Made by a program: the position numbers and the translations under genes. A DNA stretch of 64,000 bases from Bradyrhizobium sp. CCBAU 53351 (GTDB lineage Bacteria; Pseudomonadota; Alphaproteobacteria; Rhizobiales; Xanthobacteraceae), in contig NZ_CP030059.1 in NCBI RefSeq assembly GCF_015291745.1, positions 6,537,501 through 6,601,500 on the forward strand, written 5' to 3'. Shown piece by piece: positions 43,192 through 53,881 of this stretch; the stretch's first letter is position 1; every line of letters starts with the position of its first letter. The notes beneath the pieces were generated by a model. The model had not been told where the DNA came from and ran no database searches. It saw nothing but the letters and a program-made list of their open reading frames with translations.

Positions 43192-45108
43192 ATGAACATG
43201 ATCGTCACCCCGACTTCGCCCGCCACGCCGAACGGCACCACCCGCCCGCAAGTGCGCATCGTCATCGTCGGCCATGTCGACCACGGCAAGTCGACGCTGG
43301 TTGGCCGCCTGCTGCACGAGACCGGCAGCCTGCCCGACGGCAAGCTCGAGATGCTCAAGGCCGTGAGCGCACGGCGCGGCATGCCGTTCGAATGGTCGTT
43401 CCTGCTCGATGCGCTGCAGACCGAGCGCGACCAGGGCATCACCATCGACACCACGCAGATCCGCTTCCGCACCAATTCGCGCGACATCGTGCTGATCGAC
43501 GCGCCCGGTCACGCCGAATTTTTGCGTAACATGATCACCGGCGCCTCGCAGGCCGACGGTGCGGTGCTGATCATCGACGCGCTGGAAGGCGTGCGCGACC
43601 AGACACGGCGGCACGGCTATCTCTTGCATCTGCTCGGCGTGAAGCAGGTCGCGATCGTCGTCAACAAGATGGACCGCGTCGACTTCTCCGCCGATCGCTT
43701 CAAGGACATCAGCGACGAGATCTCGGCACATCTGAACGGCCTCGGCGTGAAGCCCACGGCCGTGATCCCGATTTCCGCCCGTGACGGCGACGGCGTCGCG
43801 GAGCACACCGATCGGATCGGCTGGTACAAGGGACCGACGGTGGTCGAGGCGCTCGACGCCCTCGAGCCGGCGCGGCCGCTGGAAACGCTGGCGCTGCGGC
43901 TGCCGGTGCAGGCGATCTACAAGTTCGACGACCGCCGCATCGTGGCCGGCCGCATCGAGTCCGGCAGCCTCATTGCCGGCGACGAGATCGTGATCATGCC
44001 CGCCGGCAAGATCGCCAGGATCAAGACCGTCGAGAGCTGGCCGATGACGCCGGTCGCGGGGCGGCAGGGCGCGGGCCGCTCGGTCGGCATCACGCTCGAC
44101 CGCGAATTGTTCATCGAGCGCGGCGACATCGTCGCGCATGCCGGCAGTGCCCCGCGCGAGACGCGCCGGCTGCGCGCCCGCATCTTCTGGCTGCACGACA
44201 AGCCGCTCGCCAAGGGCGACCAGCTGCTGGTTCGCTGCGGGCCGAAGGAAAGCCGCGCCACCGTGGTTGCGATCGAGAAGGCGGTCGATCCGGGCGAGCT
44301 GTCGAGCACCGAGAACAAGGCGATCGGCCGCAACCATGTCGGCGAGATCGACATTTCTCTCTCGAATCCGATTGCCACCGATCCCTACACCGAGAACCCG
44401 CGCACCGGACGTCTCGTGATCGAGGTCGCGGGGCGCATCGCCGGCGGCGGCCTCGTGCTGTCGGTCGATGCCGGCCAGCGCGCCCTGCCCGTCGACATCG
44501 TGCCGGTGGAATCGGCCCTGCGTCCTGACGAACGCTCCGCGCGCTATCAGCACAACGGTGCCGTGGTCTGGCTCACCGGCCTGCCCGCGTCCGGCAAGTC
44601 GACGCTCGCCAAGGCACTGGAGCGGCGTCTCTTCACCAATGGCGGCTCGCCGATCCTGCTCGACGGCGACACGCTGCGCGCCGGCCTCAACAGCGATCTC
44701 GGCTTCTCTGCCGCGGACCGCAGCGAGAACATCCGCCGCCTCGCGGAGGTCGCGACGCATCTGGCGCGTAACGGCCACATCGCCATCGTCGCCGCCGTCT
44801 CGCCGGCCCGCGAGGACCGCGCCACCGCGCGCCGCATCGCCGACACAGCGTTCCGCGAGATCCACGTCGCGACGCCTGCCGAGGTGTGCGAGGGGCGCGA
44901 TCCCAAGGGCCATTACAAGAAAGCGCGCGCCGGCGCCCTGGCATCGTTCACCGGCATCGGCAACGACTACGAAGCGCCGCGGGCAGCCGAGCTCGTGATC
45001 GACACCTCGACACGGACCGTCGCCGAGGCGGCCGACGAGATCGAGCAGATGCTGAAGACGACGGGCGTGCTGTTCGACGAAGCCGTGGACCTCGCCGCGA
45101 ATATTTGA
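43192..45108 (+). CDS. cysNC: Bifunctional sulfate adenylyltransferase subunit 1 / adenylyl-sulfate kinase
   Basis: This is a 638-residue fusion. Residues about 1-435 are CysN, a GTPase of the EF-Tu type: [16 protein letters not shown] (G1), [18 protein letters not shown] (G3) and VNKMD (G4), then beta-barrel domains with [31 protein letters not shown]. Residues about 455-638 are CysC, with Walker [51 protein letters not shown] and [10 protein letters not shown]. It thus makes both APS and PAPS. As CysH looks like an APS reductase, PAPS may serve sulfation rather than reduction. The fusion is common in rhizobia (NodQ is the nodulation paralogue). Confidence 0.95.
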   Translation: MNMIVTPTSPATPNGTTRPQVRIVIVGHVDHGKSTLVGRLLHETGSLPDGKLEMLKAVSARRGMPFEWSFLLDALQTERDQGITIDTTQIRFRTNSRDIVLIDAPGHAEFLRNMITGASQADGAVLIIDALEGVRDQTRRHGYLLHLLGVKQVAIVVNKMDRVDFSADRFKDISDEISAHLNGLGVKPTAVIPISARDGDGVAEHTDRIGWYKGPTVVEALDALEPARPLETLALRLPVQAIYKFDDRRIVAGRIESGSLIAGDEIVIMPAGKIARIKTVESWPMTPVAGRQGAGRSVGITLDRELFIERGDIVAHAGSAPRETRRLRARIFWLHDKPLAKGDQLLVRCGPKESRATVVAIEKAVDPGELSSTENKAIGRNHVGEIDISLSNPIATDPYTENPRTGRLVIEVAGRIAGGGLVLSVDAGQRALPVDIVPVESALRPDERSARYQHNGAVVWLTGLPASGKSTLAKALERRLFTNGGSPILLDGDTLRAGLNSDLGFSAADRSENIRRLAEVATHLARNGHIAIVAAVSPAREDRATARRIADTAFREIHVATPAEVCEGRDPKGHYKKARAGALASFTGIGNDYEAPRAAELVIDTSTRTVAEAADEIEQMLKTTGVLFDEAVDLAANI

Positions 45109-45126
45109 GGACGCGCCCCAATCCCC

Positions 45127-45239
45127 GCTGTCGTCGCCCGGCTTGACCGGGCGACCCAGTATTCCAGAGACAGCGTTGGTATGCGGAAAAGCCGCAGCGT
45201 ACTGGATTCCCCGCCTTCGCGGGGAATGACAGCGGTGGG
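45127..45239. repeat. Intergenic inverted repeat, family B copy 3
   Basis: The left hairpin CGCCCGGCTTGACCGGGCG matches copy 2, while the right hairpin CCCCGCCTTCGCGGGG matches copy 1. The element therefore looks like a hybrid of the two, with the internal ATTCCAGAGACAGCG and GCGTACTGGATTCC blocks kept. Confidence 0.82.
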
Positions 45240-45401
45240 CTGGCCCCACCTTTCCTTGACATTTTGACAAGCCCCCGGGGGTCTTCTCACCGCCCCTTTT
45301 TTGGGGCTAATAGGCCCCCGAAAGCCGCCCCTGGGGGCGCATTTTGCTGCTATCGGGTCAAAAGCAGCCAAAAACAGCCATTTCCAACAAGAAAGCCCAT
45401 C

Positions 45402-47567
45402 ATGAAACGCGTCGATGCCCACGGATTGAAGATCGCCCCTGTCCTGTTTGACTTCATCGCCAAGGAAGCGGCCCCGAAAACGGGCATCGCGCCGGACGCG
45501 TTCTGGGCCGGGGTTGCCGCCATCATCAAGGACCTGGGGCCGAAGAACCGCGCGCTGCTGGCGGTGCGCGACACGCTGCAGGCCAAAATCGACGACTGGC
45601 ACCGCGCCAACAAGGGCAAGGCCTTCGACCTCAACGCCTATACCGCCTTCCTGAAGGAGATCGGCTATCTCGTTCCGGAGCCGGCGACCCAGAAAGTCGA
45701 GACCGCCAATGTCGACGACGAAATCGGCAAGATCTGCGGCCCGCAGCTCGTCGTGCCCCTCACCAATGCGCGCTACGCGCTGAACGCGGCCAACGCGCGC
45801 TGGGGCTCGCTCTATGATGCCTTCTACGGCACCGACGCGATCCCGCATGATCCCACGGAGAGCGGCAAGGGCTACAACAAGGCGCGCGGCGACAAGGTGA
45901 TCGCCAAGGCCAAGGCGTTCCTCGATGCCGCCGTGCCGCTCGCGACCGGCAGCCACACCGATGTCACCGCCTACAGCGTCGTCGCGGGCCAGCTCGCAGT
46001 GAAGCTGAAGAGCGGCAACGCCACCGCACTGAAGAACGCTGCGCAGTTCGCCGGCTTCCAGGGTGATGCGGCTGCGCCCTCGGCCGTGCTGCTCGCCAAC
46101 AACGGCCTGCATGTCGAGGTCAAGATTGACCGCAACAGCGCGATCGGCAAGGACGATCCGGCCGGTGTCGCCGACATGATCATGGAGTCCGCGGTCTCCA
46201 CCATCCTCGACATGGAAGACTCGGTTGCCGCTGTCGATGCCGAGGACAAGGTGCTGGTCTACCGCAACACGCTGGGCCTGATGAACGGCACGCTGTCGGC
46301 CGATTTCGAGAAGGGCGGAAAGACGCTGACGCGCTCGCTCAACGCCGACCGCAGCTACAAGACTCCCGACGGCAAGGGCGAGATCAAGCTGCACGGCCGC
46401 AGCCTGCTGTTGATGCGCAATTGCGGTCACCACATGTTCACCGACGCGGTGCTGGACGAGAAAGGCGAGGAGGTTCCGGAAGGCCTGCTCGATGCCGCCG
46501 TCTCCGGGCTTCTTGCCATTCATGACCTGAAAGGCAACTCCAAGGTCAAGAACAGCCGCACGGGATCTGCCTATATCGTCAAGCCGAAGATGCACGGCCC
46601 GGACGAGGTGTCGCTGACCTGCGAGATCTTCGGCCGTGTCGAGCAGATGCTGGGCCTGCCCGAGAACACGCTCAAGGTCGGCATCATGGACGAGGAGCGG
46701 CGCACCACCGTCAACCTCAAGGCCTGCATCCAGCGCGCCTCCAAGCGCATCATGTTCATCAACACCGGCTTCCTCGACCGCACCGGCGACGAGATCCACA
46801 CCTCGATGGAAGCGGGCCCGATGATCCGCAAGAACGAGATGAAGGCGCAGCCCTGGATCAAGTCCTATGAGGACTGGAACGTCGACATGGGCCTGACCTG
46901 TGGCCTGCCCGGCCATGCCCAGATCGGCAAGGGCATGTGGGCCGCGCCCGACAAGATGGCCGACATGCTTCAACAGAAGCTGGGCCATCCGCAGGCCGGC
47001 GCCACCACCGCCTGGGTGCCCTCGCCGACCGCCGCGACGCTGCATGCGCTGCACTATCACCAGGTCAACGTCACCGCGCGGCAGGAGGAGCTGGCCAAGG
47101 GCGGACCGCGCGCAAAGCTCTCGGACATCCTCACCATTCCGGTGTCGAAGTCGAACTGGGCGCCTGACGACGTCAAGCAGGAGATCGACAACAACTGCCA
47201 GGGCATTTTGGGCTATGTCGTGCGCTGGATCGACCAGGGCGTCGGCTGCTCCAAGGTGCCCGACATCCACGATGTCGGCCTGATGGAAGACCGCGCCACG
47301 CTGCGCATCTCCAGCCAGCACCTCGCCAACTGGCTGCACCAGGGCGTGATCACCGAGGCGCAGGTGATGGAATCGCTGAAGCGCATGGCCGTCGTCGTCG
47401 ACAAGCAGAACGCCGGCGATGCCATCTACAAGCCGATGGCGCCCGCCTTCGACGGCGTCGCCTTCAAGGCCGCGTGCGACCTCATCTTCAAGGGGCGTGA
47501 GCAGCCGAACGGTTACACCGAATACATCCTCACCGCGCGCCGCCGCGAGGCCAAGGCGGCCGGCTGA
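45402..47567 (+). CDS. glcB: Malate synthase G
   Basis: This enzyme condenses glyoxylate and acetyl-CoA to malate, the second step of the glyoxylate cycle. The 721-residue protein has the full length of form G. It starts [19 protein letters not shown], has the small insert domain (about 130-300) and [29 protein letters not shown], where the Glu/Asp bind Mg. It also carries [61 protein letters not shown], and the late [21 protein letters not shown] 45402 is the conserved start. The upstream gap holds a family B repeat and short GC hairpins. A terminator follows the stop. Confidence 0.96.
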   Translation: MKRVDAHGLKIAPVLFDFIAKEAAPKTGIAPDAFWAGVAAIIKDLGPKNRALLAVRDTLQAKIDDWHRANKGKAFDLNAYTAFLKEIGYLVPEPATQKVETANVDDEIGKICGPQLVVPLTNARYALNAANARWGSLYDAFYGTDAIPHDPTESGKGYNKARGDKVIAKAKAFLDAAVPLATGSHTDVTAYSVVAGQLAVKLKSGNATALKNAAQFAGFQGDAAAPSAVLLANNGLHVEVKIDRNSAIGKDDPAGVADMIMESAVSTILDMEDSVAAVDAEDKVLVYRNTLGLMNGTLSADFEKGGKTLTRSLNADRSYKTPDGKGEIKLHGRSLLLMRNCGHHMFTDAVLDEKGEEVPEGLLDAAVSGLLAIHDLKGNSKVKNSRTGSAYIVKPKMHGPDEVSLTCEIFGRVEQMLGLPENTLKVGIMDEERRTTVNLKACIQRASKRIMFINTGFLDRTGDEIHTSMEAGPMIRKNEMKAQPWIKSYEDWNVDMGLTCGLPGHAQIGKGMWAAPDKMADMLQQKLGHPQAGATTAWVPSPTAATLHALHYHQVNVTARQEELAKGGPRAKLSDILTIPVSKSNWAPDDVKQEIDNNCQGILGYVVRWIDQGVGCSKVPDIHDVGLMEDRATLRISSQHLANWLHQGVITEAQVMESLKRMAVVVDKQNAGDAIYKPMAPAFDGVAFKAACDLIFKGREQPNGYTEYILTARRREAKAAG

Positions 47568-47583
47568 GCCCTGTCACTGGATC

Positions 47584-47612
47584 AAAGCCCCGGCACCCGC
47601 CGGGGCTTTTTT
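47584..47612 (+). terminator. Rho-independent terminator after glcB
   Basis: The hairpin AAAGCCCCGGC-ACCC-GCCGGGGCTTT continues into further T residues, 16 bases after the glcB stop. Confidence 0.92.
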
Positions 47613-47694
47613 GTTGGACGAAAGGTCGCGCTACGCCTCGGAACGGGCCGCGTGCGCCTCGCGTTATCGGGCCATCAAACCACGGGAGATGGTC

Positions 47695-47895
47695 ATGGAC
47701 TGGAATCGAATCGAAGGAAACTGGAAGCAGTTCAAGGGCTCGGCCAAGGAGAAATGGGGCAAGCTCACTGACGACGATCTCAGCTTGATCGAGGGACGCC
47801 GCGAGCAGCTCGAGGGCCGGCTTCAGGAACGTTACGGCAAGGCCAAGGACCAGGTTCGTCAGGACGTCGACGACTGGCTGAAATCGCTGCACTGA
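47695..47895 (+). CDS. CsbD family stress protein
   Basis: This is a 66-residue soluble protein of the CsbD/YjbJ family (general-stress proteins of unknown biochemistry). MDWNRIEGNWKQFKGSAKEKWGKLTDDDLSLIEGRREQLEGRLQERYG is an exact family pattern (N-W-xx-F-K-G-x-x-K-E-x-W-G-K-L-T-D-D-D). GGGAG sits seven bases before ATG 47695. It has its own terminator. It is distinct from the anchored CsbD-like protein at 23311, which lacks this N-terminal W-N-x-I-E-G block. Confidence 0.93.
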   Translation: MDWNRIEGNWKQFKGSAKEKWGKLTDDDLSLIEGRREQLEGRLQERYGKAKDQVRQDVDDWLKSLH

Positions 47896-47908
47896 AGCAG
47901 CACGAACG

Positions 47909-47935
47909 AAGCCCCGGCGAAAGCCGGGGCTTTTT
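47909..47935 (+). terminator. Rho-independent terminator after the CsbD gene
   Basis: The hairpin AAGCCCCGGC-GAAA-GCCGGGGCTT is followed by T residues, 13 bases after the stop. The stable GAAA loop resembles the glcB terminator stem. Confidence 0.92.
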
Positions 47936-47953
47936 GTTGAACATAGCCCCTCG

Positions 47954-48109
47954 CTAGAACACCGCGAGATATTTCAACAAAGACACGATGCCGATGATGA
48001 TGACGATCACGCGCGCGATCTGCTTGGCGCGGCCGTCCATCGGCAGCATGTTGATGAGATAGAGGACGAGAATAACGACGAGAAAAGTGACGAGCACGCC
48101 CACCAGCAT
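47954..48109 (-). CDS. Small membrane protein, Thivi_2564-like
   Basis: This is a 51-residue protein of two hydrophobic segments. The first is MLVGVLVTFLVVILVLYLINMLPMDGRAKQ and the second is IARVIVIIIGIVSLLKYLAVF. The layout of first helix, the loop 'LP-MD-x-x-x-K', second helix is that of the small Thivi_2564 family found beside stress genes. ATG 48109 is preferred over the upstream in-frame ATG at 48181, whose extension is polar and not conserved-looking. It is convergent with the CsbD gene and shares its terminator region. Confidence 0.75.
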   Translation of the reverse strand: MLVGVLVTFLVVILVLYLINMLPMDGRAKQIARVIVIIIGIVSLLKYLAVF

Positions 48110-48378
48110 CGCGAGACCCCCTTCAGGCAAATTGCGACGCTGTTCTAACGCCCGTCGCCCGCCTCGGTTCCATCTCGGCAACCCATTGCAACTTCTAGTA
48201 AATCCGTAGTTCTACCATCGTCCGGCCTGCCTAAAATTTTACCCTTTGCCTTTCAGATGCGACGACCGTTTGCGCTCTGAGCCGCAAACGGCATGCGATT
48301 GCCGATCTGCCACGCCCACGTTTGTCGATGTTGCCGGGCGTTCGTTTGAGCTTTGCACTTGGGAATTGGGGGACTTCG

Positions 48379-50472
48379 ATGTTCAATCGTCTGACCGTGT
48401 CCGCGCTGCTGAAGGCGGTGATCGCGATCACATCGGCCTGTGTGGTGATTGCGCTCTCGCTCACCGCCTACGAGTCCTGGGATCGCCTCAAGACCGCCCA
48501 ACGCATCTCGCAGATCGCCGACGCGTCCGCCGATCTGTTCAAGGCGATGCACAATCTGCGCACCGACCGCTCGACCACCAATCGGTTGCTCAACGCGACC
48601 GAGCCGATGGACGCGGAGATCGAGAAATATCTCCGCGGGATCCGGGACGCCGAGATGCCCGCCATGACCCATGCGCTGGAGCTGCTGCCGGCGATGGACT
48701 TCCTGCAATCGGGTACGATGGTGCCGGAGCTCGCGCGCCTCCACAAGCAGCTGACCGAACAGCAGAAGCAGTTCTGGGAGGATGTCGCCAAACCGAAGGA
48801 CCAGCGCCGCGCCGGCCTGCCGAAGGCCTATATGGAGACGACGCAGGGCCTGCTCGATACGCTCGACAAGCTCTCGAACGCCCTGGCTGCCACCGTCAAT
48901 CACCAGGACGCCGCGATCGATCAATTGCTGTCGATCAAGCAGAACGCCTGGCTGCTCCGCAACACCGGCGGCGAAGCCTCGCTGGTCGTCTCGACCGGAC
49001 TGAACGCCGGCCGCGTCACGCCCGAGGCCCGCCTCGCCTACACCCAATATGTCGGCGGGACAGCCGCGATGTGGAAGGCGCTGGAATTGTCCACCTCGGG
49101 CATGCAACTGCCGCCGGCCTTGTCATCCGCCATGGCGGCGGCCAAGACCGGATATTTCGATCCGCAATATCTGACCCTGCGCGACCGCCTGGTGGCCGCG
49201 CTCGCCGCGGGCGAAAAGGCCGAGATGACCGCGAACCAGTGGACTCCCGTGACGGTCGGCCGCCTGTCCAGCGCCGTTGCCGTCGCCGAGACCGCGCTTG
49301 ACGCGGCCAAGAACCACACGCTGGAGCAGCGCTCCGCAGCGCAACGCGCGCTGATCATGCAGCTTGGACTGCTCGCGCTCGCCATCGGTCTCGCCGCAGC
49401 GGCGATCATGCTGGTCAGCCGCCGCGTCATCACCCCGCTCAACACCATCCGCGACGCCATGCTGAAGGTCGCCGGCGGCGACCTTGCCGTCGACAGCGGC
49501 TATCTCGACCGCCAGGACGAGATCGGCGCGCTTGCCGGAGCGCTGGAAACCTTCAAGCAGCAGGCCACCGACAAGCTCAAGATCGAACAGCAGGAGAGCG
49601 AGCGCAATGCGGGCGCTGCCGCACGCCAGCGCGCCGTCGAGGCCTATGTCGGCGAATTCGAGGGCGCGGTGCGCAAGACGCTGGGCGAATTGAGCGAGGC
49701 CTCCGGGGAGATGCGCAAGACCTCGGGTGACCTCTCCGCCGTGTCGCGCCAGACCAACGACCGCGTGCAGGTCGCCGGCAAGGCCTCCAACGACGCCTCG
49801 ATGAGCGTCGACAGCGTGGCCGCGGCCGCCGAGGAGCTTTCAGCCTCGATCAACGACATCAGCCAGCAGGCCTCCCACGCCGCCGGCATCGCCAGCCGGG
49901 CCGTCAATCAGGCGCGCGAAACCGACAGCACCGTTCAGGGGTTGGCGCAGTCGGCGGGACGCATCGGCGAGGTCATCGGCCTGATCAACACCATCGCGGC
50001 GCAGACCAATCTGCTCGCGCTCAACGCCACGATCGAGGCTGCGCGCGCCGGCGAGGCCGGCCGCGGCTTTGCCGTCGTCGCCTCCGAGGTGAAGTCGCTG
50101 GCGAGCCAGACCGCCAAGGCGACCGAGGAAATCTCCGAGCAGATCGCCGACATCCAGAAGGTCGCGGGTGACGCCATCAACGCGATCCAGGCGATCGGCG
50201 GCATCATCGGCGAAGTCAACGAAGTGGCGACCGCGATTGCCGCCGCCGTGCAGGAGCAGGGCGCGGCGACCCAAGAGATCACCCGCAGCACGCAATATGC
50301 GGCCCAGGGCACCAAGAACGTCTCGGATAATATTACCGGCGTCAAAGCCGATGCGGACGCTGCCGCTGCAGCCGCCGACAATGTGAAGCAGGCGTCCGAG
50401 ATGCTGGAGACGCAGAGCCGCCAGCTCGGTCAGGAGGTCAGCGACTTCCTCGGCAAGATCCGCGCGGCGTAG
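48379..50472 (+). CDS. Methyl-accepting chemotaxis protein
   Basis: This is a 697-residue transmembrane chemoreceptor. TM1 lies near residues 10-32. A periplasmic helical domain (about 33-320) is without a recognised ligand motif. TM2 (about 322-343, [19 protein letters not shown]) is followed by HAMP ([25 protein letters not shown], with [16 protein letters not shown]). The signalling domain has the hairpin tip [53 protein letters not shown], with the conserved E-A-A-R-A-G-E core. No CheB/CheR docking pentapeptide is obvious at the C-terminus. It is divergent from the small membrane protein gene across 269 bases. Confidence 0.93.
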   Translation: MFNRLTVSALLKAVIAITSACVVIALSLTAYESWDRLKTAQRISQIADASADLFKAMHNLRTDRSTTNRLLNATEPMDAEIEKYLRGIRDAEMPAMTHALELLPAMDFLQSGTMVPELARLHKQLTEQQKQFWEDVAKPKDQRRAGLPKAYMETTQGLLDTLDKLSNALAATVNHQDAAIDQLLSIKQNAWLLRNTGGEASLVVSTGLNAGRVTPEARLAYTQYVGGTAAMWKALELSTSGMQLPPALSSAMAAAKTGYFDPQYLTLRDRLVAALAAGEKAEMTANQWTPVTVGRLSSAVAVAETALDAAKNHTLEQRSAAQRALIMQLGLLALAIGLAAAAIMLVSRRVITPLNTIRDAMLKVAGGDLAVDSGYLDRQDEIGALAGALETFKQQATDKLKIEQQESERNAGAAARQRAVEAYVGEFEGAVRKTLGELSEASGEMRKTSGDLSAVSRQTNDRVQVAGKASNDASMSVDSVAAAAEELSASINDISQQASHAAGIASRAVNQARETDSTVQGLAQSAGRIGEVIGLINTIAAQTNLLALNATIEAARAGEAGRGFAVVASEVKSLASQTAKATEEISEQIADIQKVAGDAINAIQAIGGIIGEVNEVATAIAAAVQEQGAATQEITRSTQYAAQGTKNVSDNITGVKADADAAAAAADNVKQASEMLETQSRQLGQEVSDFLGKIRAA

Positions 50473-50570
50473 GGCACGACGGCGCCGCACGCTCACTGTC
50501 GTCCCTGCGAACGCAGGAACAATAGCTCGATGTGGCGAGACAGCGCCGCGCCAAATTTATAATCTTGCCG

Positions 50571-51224
50571 CTACTCCTTCGCGACCACCGGCACCTGGCG
50601 GAATTTGGCGCGCACTGACTCCGGCAGCGGCGAGAAATTCATCGCGACGCCGCGGCGATCGCCGGCGTTGCGACTGGCGACAACGAGACCGTCAGTGCCG
50701 GCAACGATATCGCCCTTGCGCAGCGTGGGATCGTCCTCGACCTTGACCTGCGCGAGCCCGACAGGGTCCTTGCCGTTACAGGTGCAGCCCGCAACGATCT
50801 CGTTGCGATAGCGGTACGCGTTGGGCAAGTCGGAATAGGATTTGCCTTTGTCAGTCGTGGCGTCGTCGATGTTGCCGCCATAAACCAGCGAGGTCTCCGA
50901 CGACGGACAGAAGCTCTTGCACGATTGCGCCTTGCTCTCCGCGTCGTTGCCTTGCGCCGGGAAGTAGCGGCCATCGCAGCCGCGGACGCAATAGGCGGTG
51001 CCGCCGCCATAGGAGGCGCGCTGGCGCGGCCCTTCATAGCGGGGCATGTCGTCGTTCGGGAACGGCGTTCGGATCTCCGGCGGTGGCCGCATCCGAAAGC
51101 CGCCGAACAGCGCCGAGAAGAAATCTTCCGCATGCGCCGACGGCGCCAGTGCCAGACCGGAGGCGGCGACGGCGAGCAGTGCCGCTGTGCCAACGGCCAG
51201 TTTGCGGATTGATCGTTTACTCAT
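50571..51224 (-). CDS. DUF2865 exported protein
   Basis: This is a 217-residue protein with a signal peptide (LAVGTAALLAVAASGLALAPSAHA). The mature part holds six to eight cysteines, including YCVRGCDGRYFPAQGNDAESKAQSCKSFCPSSETSLVYGGNIDDATTDKGKSYSDL and IVAGCTCNGKDPVGLAQV, the conserved core of DUF2865. Families of this type are largely restricted to Rhizobiales, and their role is unknown. It begins 16 bases after the stop of the L,D-transpeptidase gene on the same strand, so both are probably one transcript and may concern the cell wall or envelope. Confidence 0.85.
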   Translation of the reverse strand: MSKRSIRKLAVGTAALLAVAASGLALAPSAHAEDFFSALFGGFRMRPPPEIRTPFPNDDMPRYEGPRQRASYGGGTAYCVRGCDGRYFPAQGNDAESKAQSCKSFCPSSETSLVYGGNIDDATTDKGKSYSDLPNAYRYRNEIVAGCTCNGKDPVGLAQVKVEDDPTLRKGDIVAGTDGLVVASRNAGDRRGVAMNFSPLPESVRAKFRQVPVVAKE

Positions 51225-51240
51225 GTGACCTCACGGAACT

Positions 51241-52017
51241 CTAGTTCACGGCCGACGACGCCGGGATATTCAGCGCCTGCCGACCCGAGGGGAGCGTTGT
51301 CACGGCCGGACGCTTGCGCACCGGGTCGCCGCCCTTGGCCATCAGCGGAGCATTCTTCGGCAACACCACGACCTTCGCACCGACATTGACGCGACCGAAC
51401 AGGTCGGTGACGTCCTCGTTGGTCATGCGGATGCAGCCGGAGGAGACGAACTTGCCGATCGTGGAGGGATCGTTGGTGCCGTGGATGCGGTATTCGCTTG
51501 AGCCGAGATACATCGCACGCGCGCCGAGCGGGTTACCGGGGCCGCCGGCGACGAAGCGCGGCAGATACGGCTGACGCGCGATCATCTCTGCAGGCGGATG
51601 CCAATCCGGCCACTCCGCCTTGCGGCTGACGCTCTGCACGCCGGACCAGGTGAAACCTTCGCGGCCGACGCCGACGCCATAGCGGATCGCACGGCCGTTG
51701 CCGAGCACGTAGTAAAGATAGGTGTTGTTGGTATCGATCACGATGGTGCCGGCCGGCTCGCTGCGATCAAAGCCGACGATCTGCTTGCGCAGGCGATCGG
51801 GCAGCTGGGCATCCTCGTCGGTTGCCTGCGGCGTTTCGTTCACGGAGCCCTGCGCGTAGCCCTGGTCCTGCGGGTACGCTTGCGGCTGCATCGGCGAATA
51901 ACCGAAGGTCTGCGCGCTCGCGGCGCCGAGGGGGACCACGAGCAGAGTGGTTGCGAAGGCGAACGCGGTGACCGCGCGCGGCGAGAAGCTGCGACGGACT
52001 GCAGAGAACTTTGTCAT
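51241..52017 (-). CDS. L,D-transpeptidase (YkuD domain)
   Basis: This is a 258-residue exported enzyme that makes 3-3 peptidoglycan cross-links or attaches proteins to the wall. A signal peptide ends about residue 36 (GAASAQT). The YkuD domain (about 88-225) has GTIVIDTNNTYLYYVLGNGRAIRYGVGVGREGF and the catalytic motif YRIHGTNDPSTIGKFVSSGCIRMTNEDVTDLFGRV (His, then Ser-x-GC-xR with the nucleophile Cys). The C-terminal Lys/Pro-rich tail is short. It is followed closely by the DUF2865 gene and is divergent from the AI-2E-type permease across 208 bases. Confidence 0.94.
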   Translation of the reverse strand: MTKFSAVRRSFSPRAVTAFAFATTLLVVPLGAASAQTFGYSPMQPQAYPQDQGYAQGSVNETPQATDEDAQLPDRLRKQIVGFDRSEPAGTIVIDTNNTYLYYVLGNGRAIRYGVGVGREGFTWSGVQSVSRKAEWPDWHPPAEMIARQPYLPRFVAGGPGNPLGARAMYLGSSEYRIHGTNDPSTIGKFVSSGCIRMTNEDVTDLFGRVNVGAKVVVLPKNAPLMAKGGDPVRKRPAVTTLPSGRQALNIPASSAVN

Positions 52018-52225
52018 GTGCTGCCCCGTTGGATGCGTGCATCAGGGTGATGCGCTTCCCGTAGAACGCCGCGGGGGCGACCCAAGTTCCGGCGCAACGC
52101 GCGGCAGGCTTGTCACAGTCAAGCGAGCACATCTTCACGAAGCCGCGATGGAACCAGCTTAAGCCTCGCGCATTATCCGTTACCAATGGGCGCGCGGTGC
52201 GAGGCTTCCGTGCGGGAGAGAGATT

Positions 52226-53338
52226 GTGCGCGTCCTTCCGAGTGAACGTCCGATTCCCGGCAATAGCGAAGGCGCTCCGCTTCCCGACAGCCATGTCGAG
52301 CTGCCGCCGGTCATCCGCCGCACCGAATTCGTCGCTTTTGCGCTCGCAGGCCTGCTGCTGATTGCCGTCGTGACCGTGCTCTACGTCGGAAGGGCATTCT
52401 TCCTGCCTGTGGTGATGGCTTTTGTCGTCGGCACCATGCTGTCGCCCGCGGCCGGCTTTCTGGAGCGGTATAAGGTCCCGCGCGCAGTCGGTGCCGTTCT
52501 GATCGTGCTCGCAGGAACCACCGTGGTCGCTTTCGTTGTGGCGTTGATCGCCTCCCCGGTGATGGAGTGGAGCACGCGCCTGCCGGAGCTCGGCGCACAA
52601 CTGAAGGACAAGCTGCACGTGTTCGACCGGCCGCTGTCGCTGTGGCGGGAGACGCAAGCCATGATCGGCGGCTCCGAAGGGTTGCCGAGCTTCCAGATGC
52701 CGAAAGTCGAGTGGGTGCAACCGACGCTGGAATTCCTGTCACCGACCTTCACCGAATTCCTGCTGTTCTTCGTCACCTTGATCCTGTTCGTCGCCAGCTG
52801 GCGCGACCTCAGGCGCGCCATGATCATGAACTTCGGCGATCGTGACGCGCGGCTTCGCACGCTCCGGATTCTCAACGAGATCGAGGAGCATCTCGGCAAT
52901 TATCTCCTGACCGTCACCCTCATCAACGTCGGCGTCGGCATCGGCACCGGCCTCATTTGTGCGCTGACCGGCATGCCCAATCCAGCCGGGCTCGGCGCGC
53001 TCGCGGCGACGCTCAACTTCATCCCGATCATCGGGCCGGTTGCGATGTTCGCGGTGCTGGTCGTTGTGGGGCTGGTTGCCTTTCCGACCATCAGCGGCGG
53101 CCTGATGGCGGCACTCGCCTTCGGCGGTCTAACCTTCCTGGAAGGGCACTTCATCACCCCCACTATCATCGGCAGGCGGCTGGCGCTGAATGCACTTGCA
53201 GTCCTGCTTGCGCTGGCATTCTGGACCTGGATGTGGGGCCCGATGGGCGCCTTCCTGTCGTCGCCGCTCCTGATCGTCGCTCTGATCCTCAAGGAGCATC
53301 TCATGCCGGTGGATGCACCGCAGCTTCCGCAGGGCTGA
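52226..53338 (+). CDS. AI-2E/TqsA family membrane transporter
   Basis: This is a 370-residue permease with about eight membrane helices. The N-terminal two follow a polar tail of about 35 residues. A soluble loop (about 110-165) precedes the core, which has LLFFVTLILFVASWRDLRRAMI, then NEIEEHLGNYLLTVTLINVGVGIGTGLICALTGMPNPAGLGALAATLNFIPIIGPVAM (the family signature N-F-I-P-x-I-G-x) and LEGHFITPTIIGRRLALNALAVLLALAFWTWMWGPMGAFLSSPLLI. The start is GTG 52226 with GGGAGAG just ahead. Substrates in this family vary from AI-2 to ions, and nothing here decides it. Confidence 0.9.
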   Translation: MRVLPSERPIPGNSEGAPLPDSHVELPPVIRRTEFVAFALAGLLLIAVVTVLYVGRAFFLPVVMAFVVGTMLSPAAGFLERYKVPRAVGAVLIVLAGTTVVAFVVALIASPVMEWSTRLPELGAQLKDKLHVFDRPLSLWRETQAMIGGSEGLPSFQMPKVEWVQPTLEFLSPTFTEFLLFFVTLILFVASWRDLRRAMIMNFGDRDARLRTLRILNEIEEHLGNYLLTVTLINVGVGIGTGLICALTGMPNPAGLGALAATLNFIPIIGPVAMFAVLVVVGLVAFPTISGGLMAALAFGGLTFLEGHFITPTIIGRRLALNALAVLLALAFWTWMWGPMGAFLSSPLLIVALILKEHLMPVDAPQLPQG

Positions 53339-53416
53339 CCGGTTTCCACGAACGGAACTTCCCGGGTGACGAAACGTTTTCCGGCTATCTCAGCCGCCAA
53401 CAGTTCGGAGCTCCCG

Positions 53417-53788
53417 ATGTCCACGCCCAACGCCGAAGCCGGGATGAGAGATTGGACCGACAAAGCCACCAGAGAACGCCTCGAGAAGGATGTAGCAGCC
53501 GTGAAAAGCGATATCGCCGCCCTCACCGACCAGATCACCGACGCGCTCAACACCTTTGCCAATTCCACCAGCAAGCAGGCTCGCCGCGGTTACCGCCAGG
53601 CGCGCGATAACATGGACACCGCCATGGACGACATGTCGGAGCGCGGCAGCGCAATGATGGACGCCGCCCAGGAGGCCTACGGATCGATCGAGGAGACGCT
53701 CGAAGACGCGATCACCCAGCGGCCGCTCGCGACCGTCGGGCTCGCGCTCGGCATCGGCTTCCTGATCGGGGCCGCGTGGCGGCGGTAG
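53417..53788 (+). CDS. DUF883 family (ElaB/YqjD-like) membrane-anchored protein
   Basis: This is a 123-residue protein. The soluble N-terminal part is a helical array (ERLEKDVAAVKSDIAALTDQITDALNTFANSTSKQARRGYRQARDNMDTAMDDMSERGS). The C-terminus is ITQRPLATVGLALGIGFLIGAAWRR, a single membrane anchor followed by arginines, as in ElaB/YqjD, which tether ribosomes to the membrane in stationary phase. ATG 53417 (MSTPNAE) has GGAG nine bases upstream and is preferred over the ATG at 53366. It is followed at 93 bases by a small integral membrane gene, a pairing common in alphaproteobacteria. Confidence 0.88.
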   Translation: MSTPNAEAGMRDWTDKATRERLEKDVAAVKSDIAALTDQITDALNTFANSTSKQARRGYRQARDNMDTAMDDMSERGSAMMDAAQEAYGSIEETLEDAITQRPLATVGLALGIGFLIGAAWRR

Positions 53789-53881
53789 GAAGCGTAAAGG
53801 AACATGAGAACGGCGGCGCTACCGCGCCGCCGATGCTGGCTTGTGGACGAATAGGCTTGTGGGGATCTGAGGAGCAAGGCC

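Noticed and set aside
43192..45108. cysNC as the nodulation gene nodQ
   Set aside because: It sits among assimilatory cys genes and no nod genes or nod boxes are seen, so the housekeeping assignment is better.
44967..47339. 790-codon minus-strand frame opposite malate synthase and the end of cysNC
   Set aside because: Both plus-strand genes are certain, and the antisense frame has no conserved motif.
47689..47697. ATG two codons upstream as the start of the CsbD gene
   Set aside because: Spacing from the GGGAG ribosome-binding site and the conserved MDWN start favour 47695.
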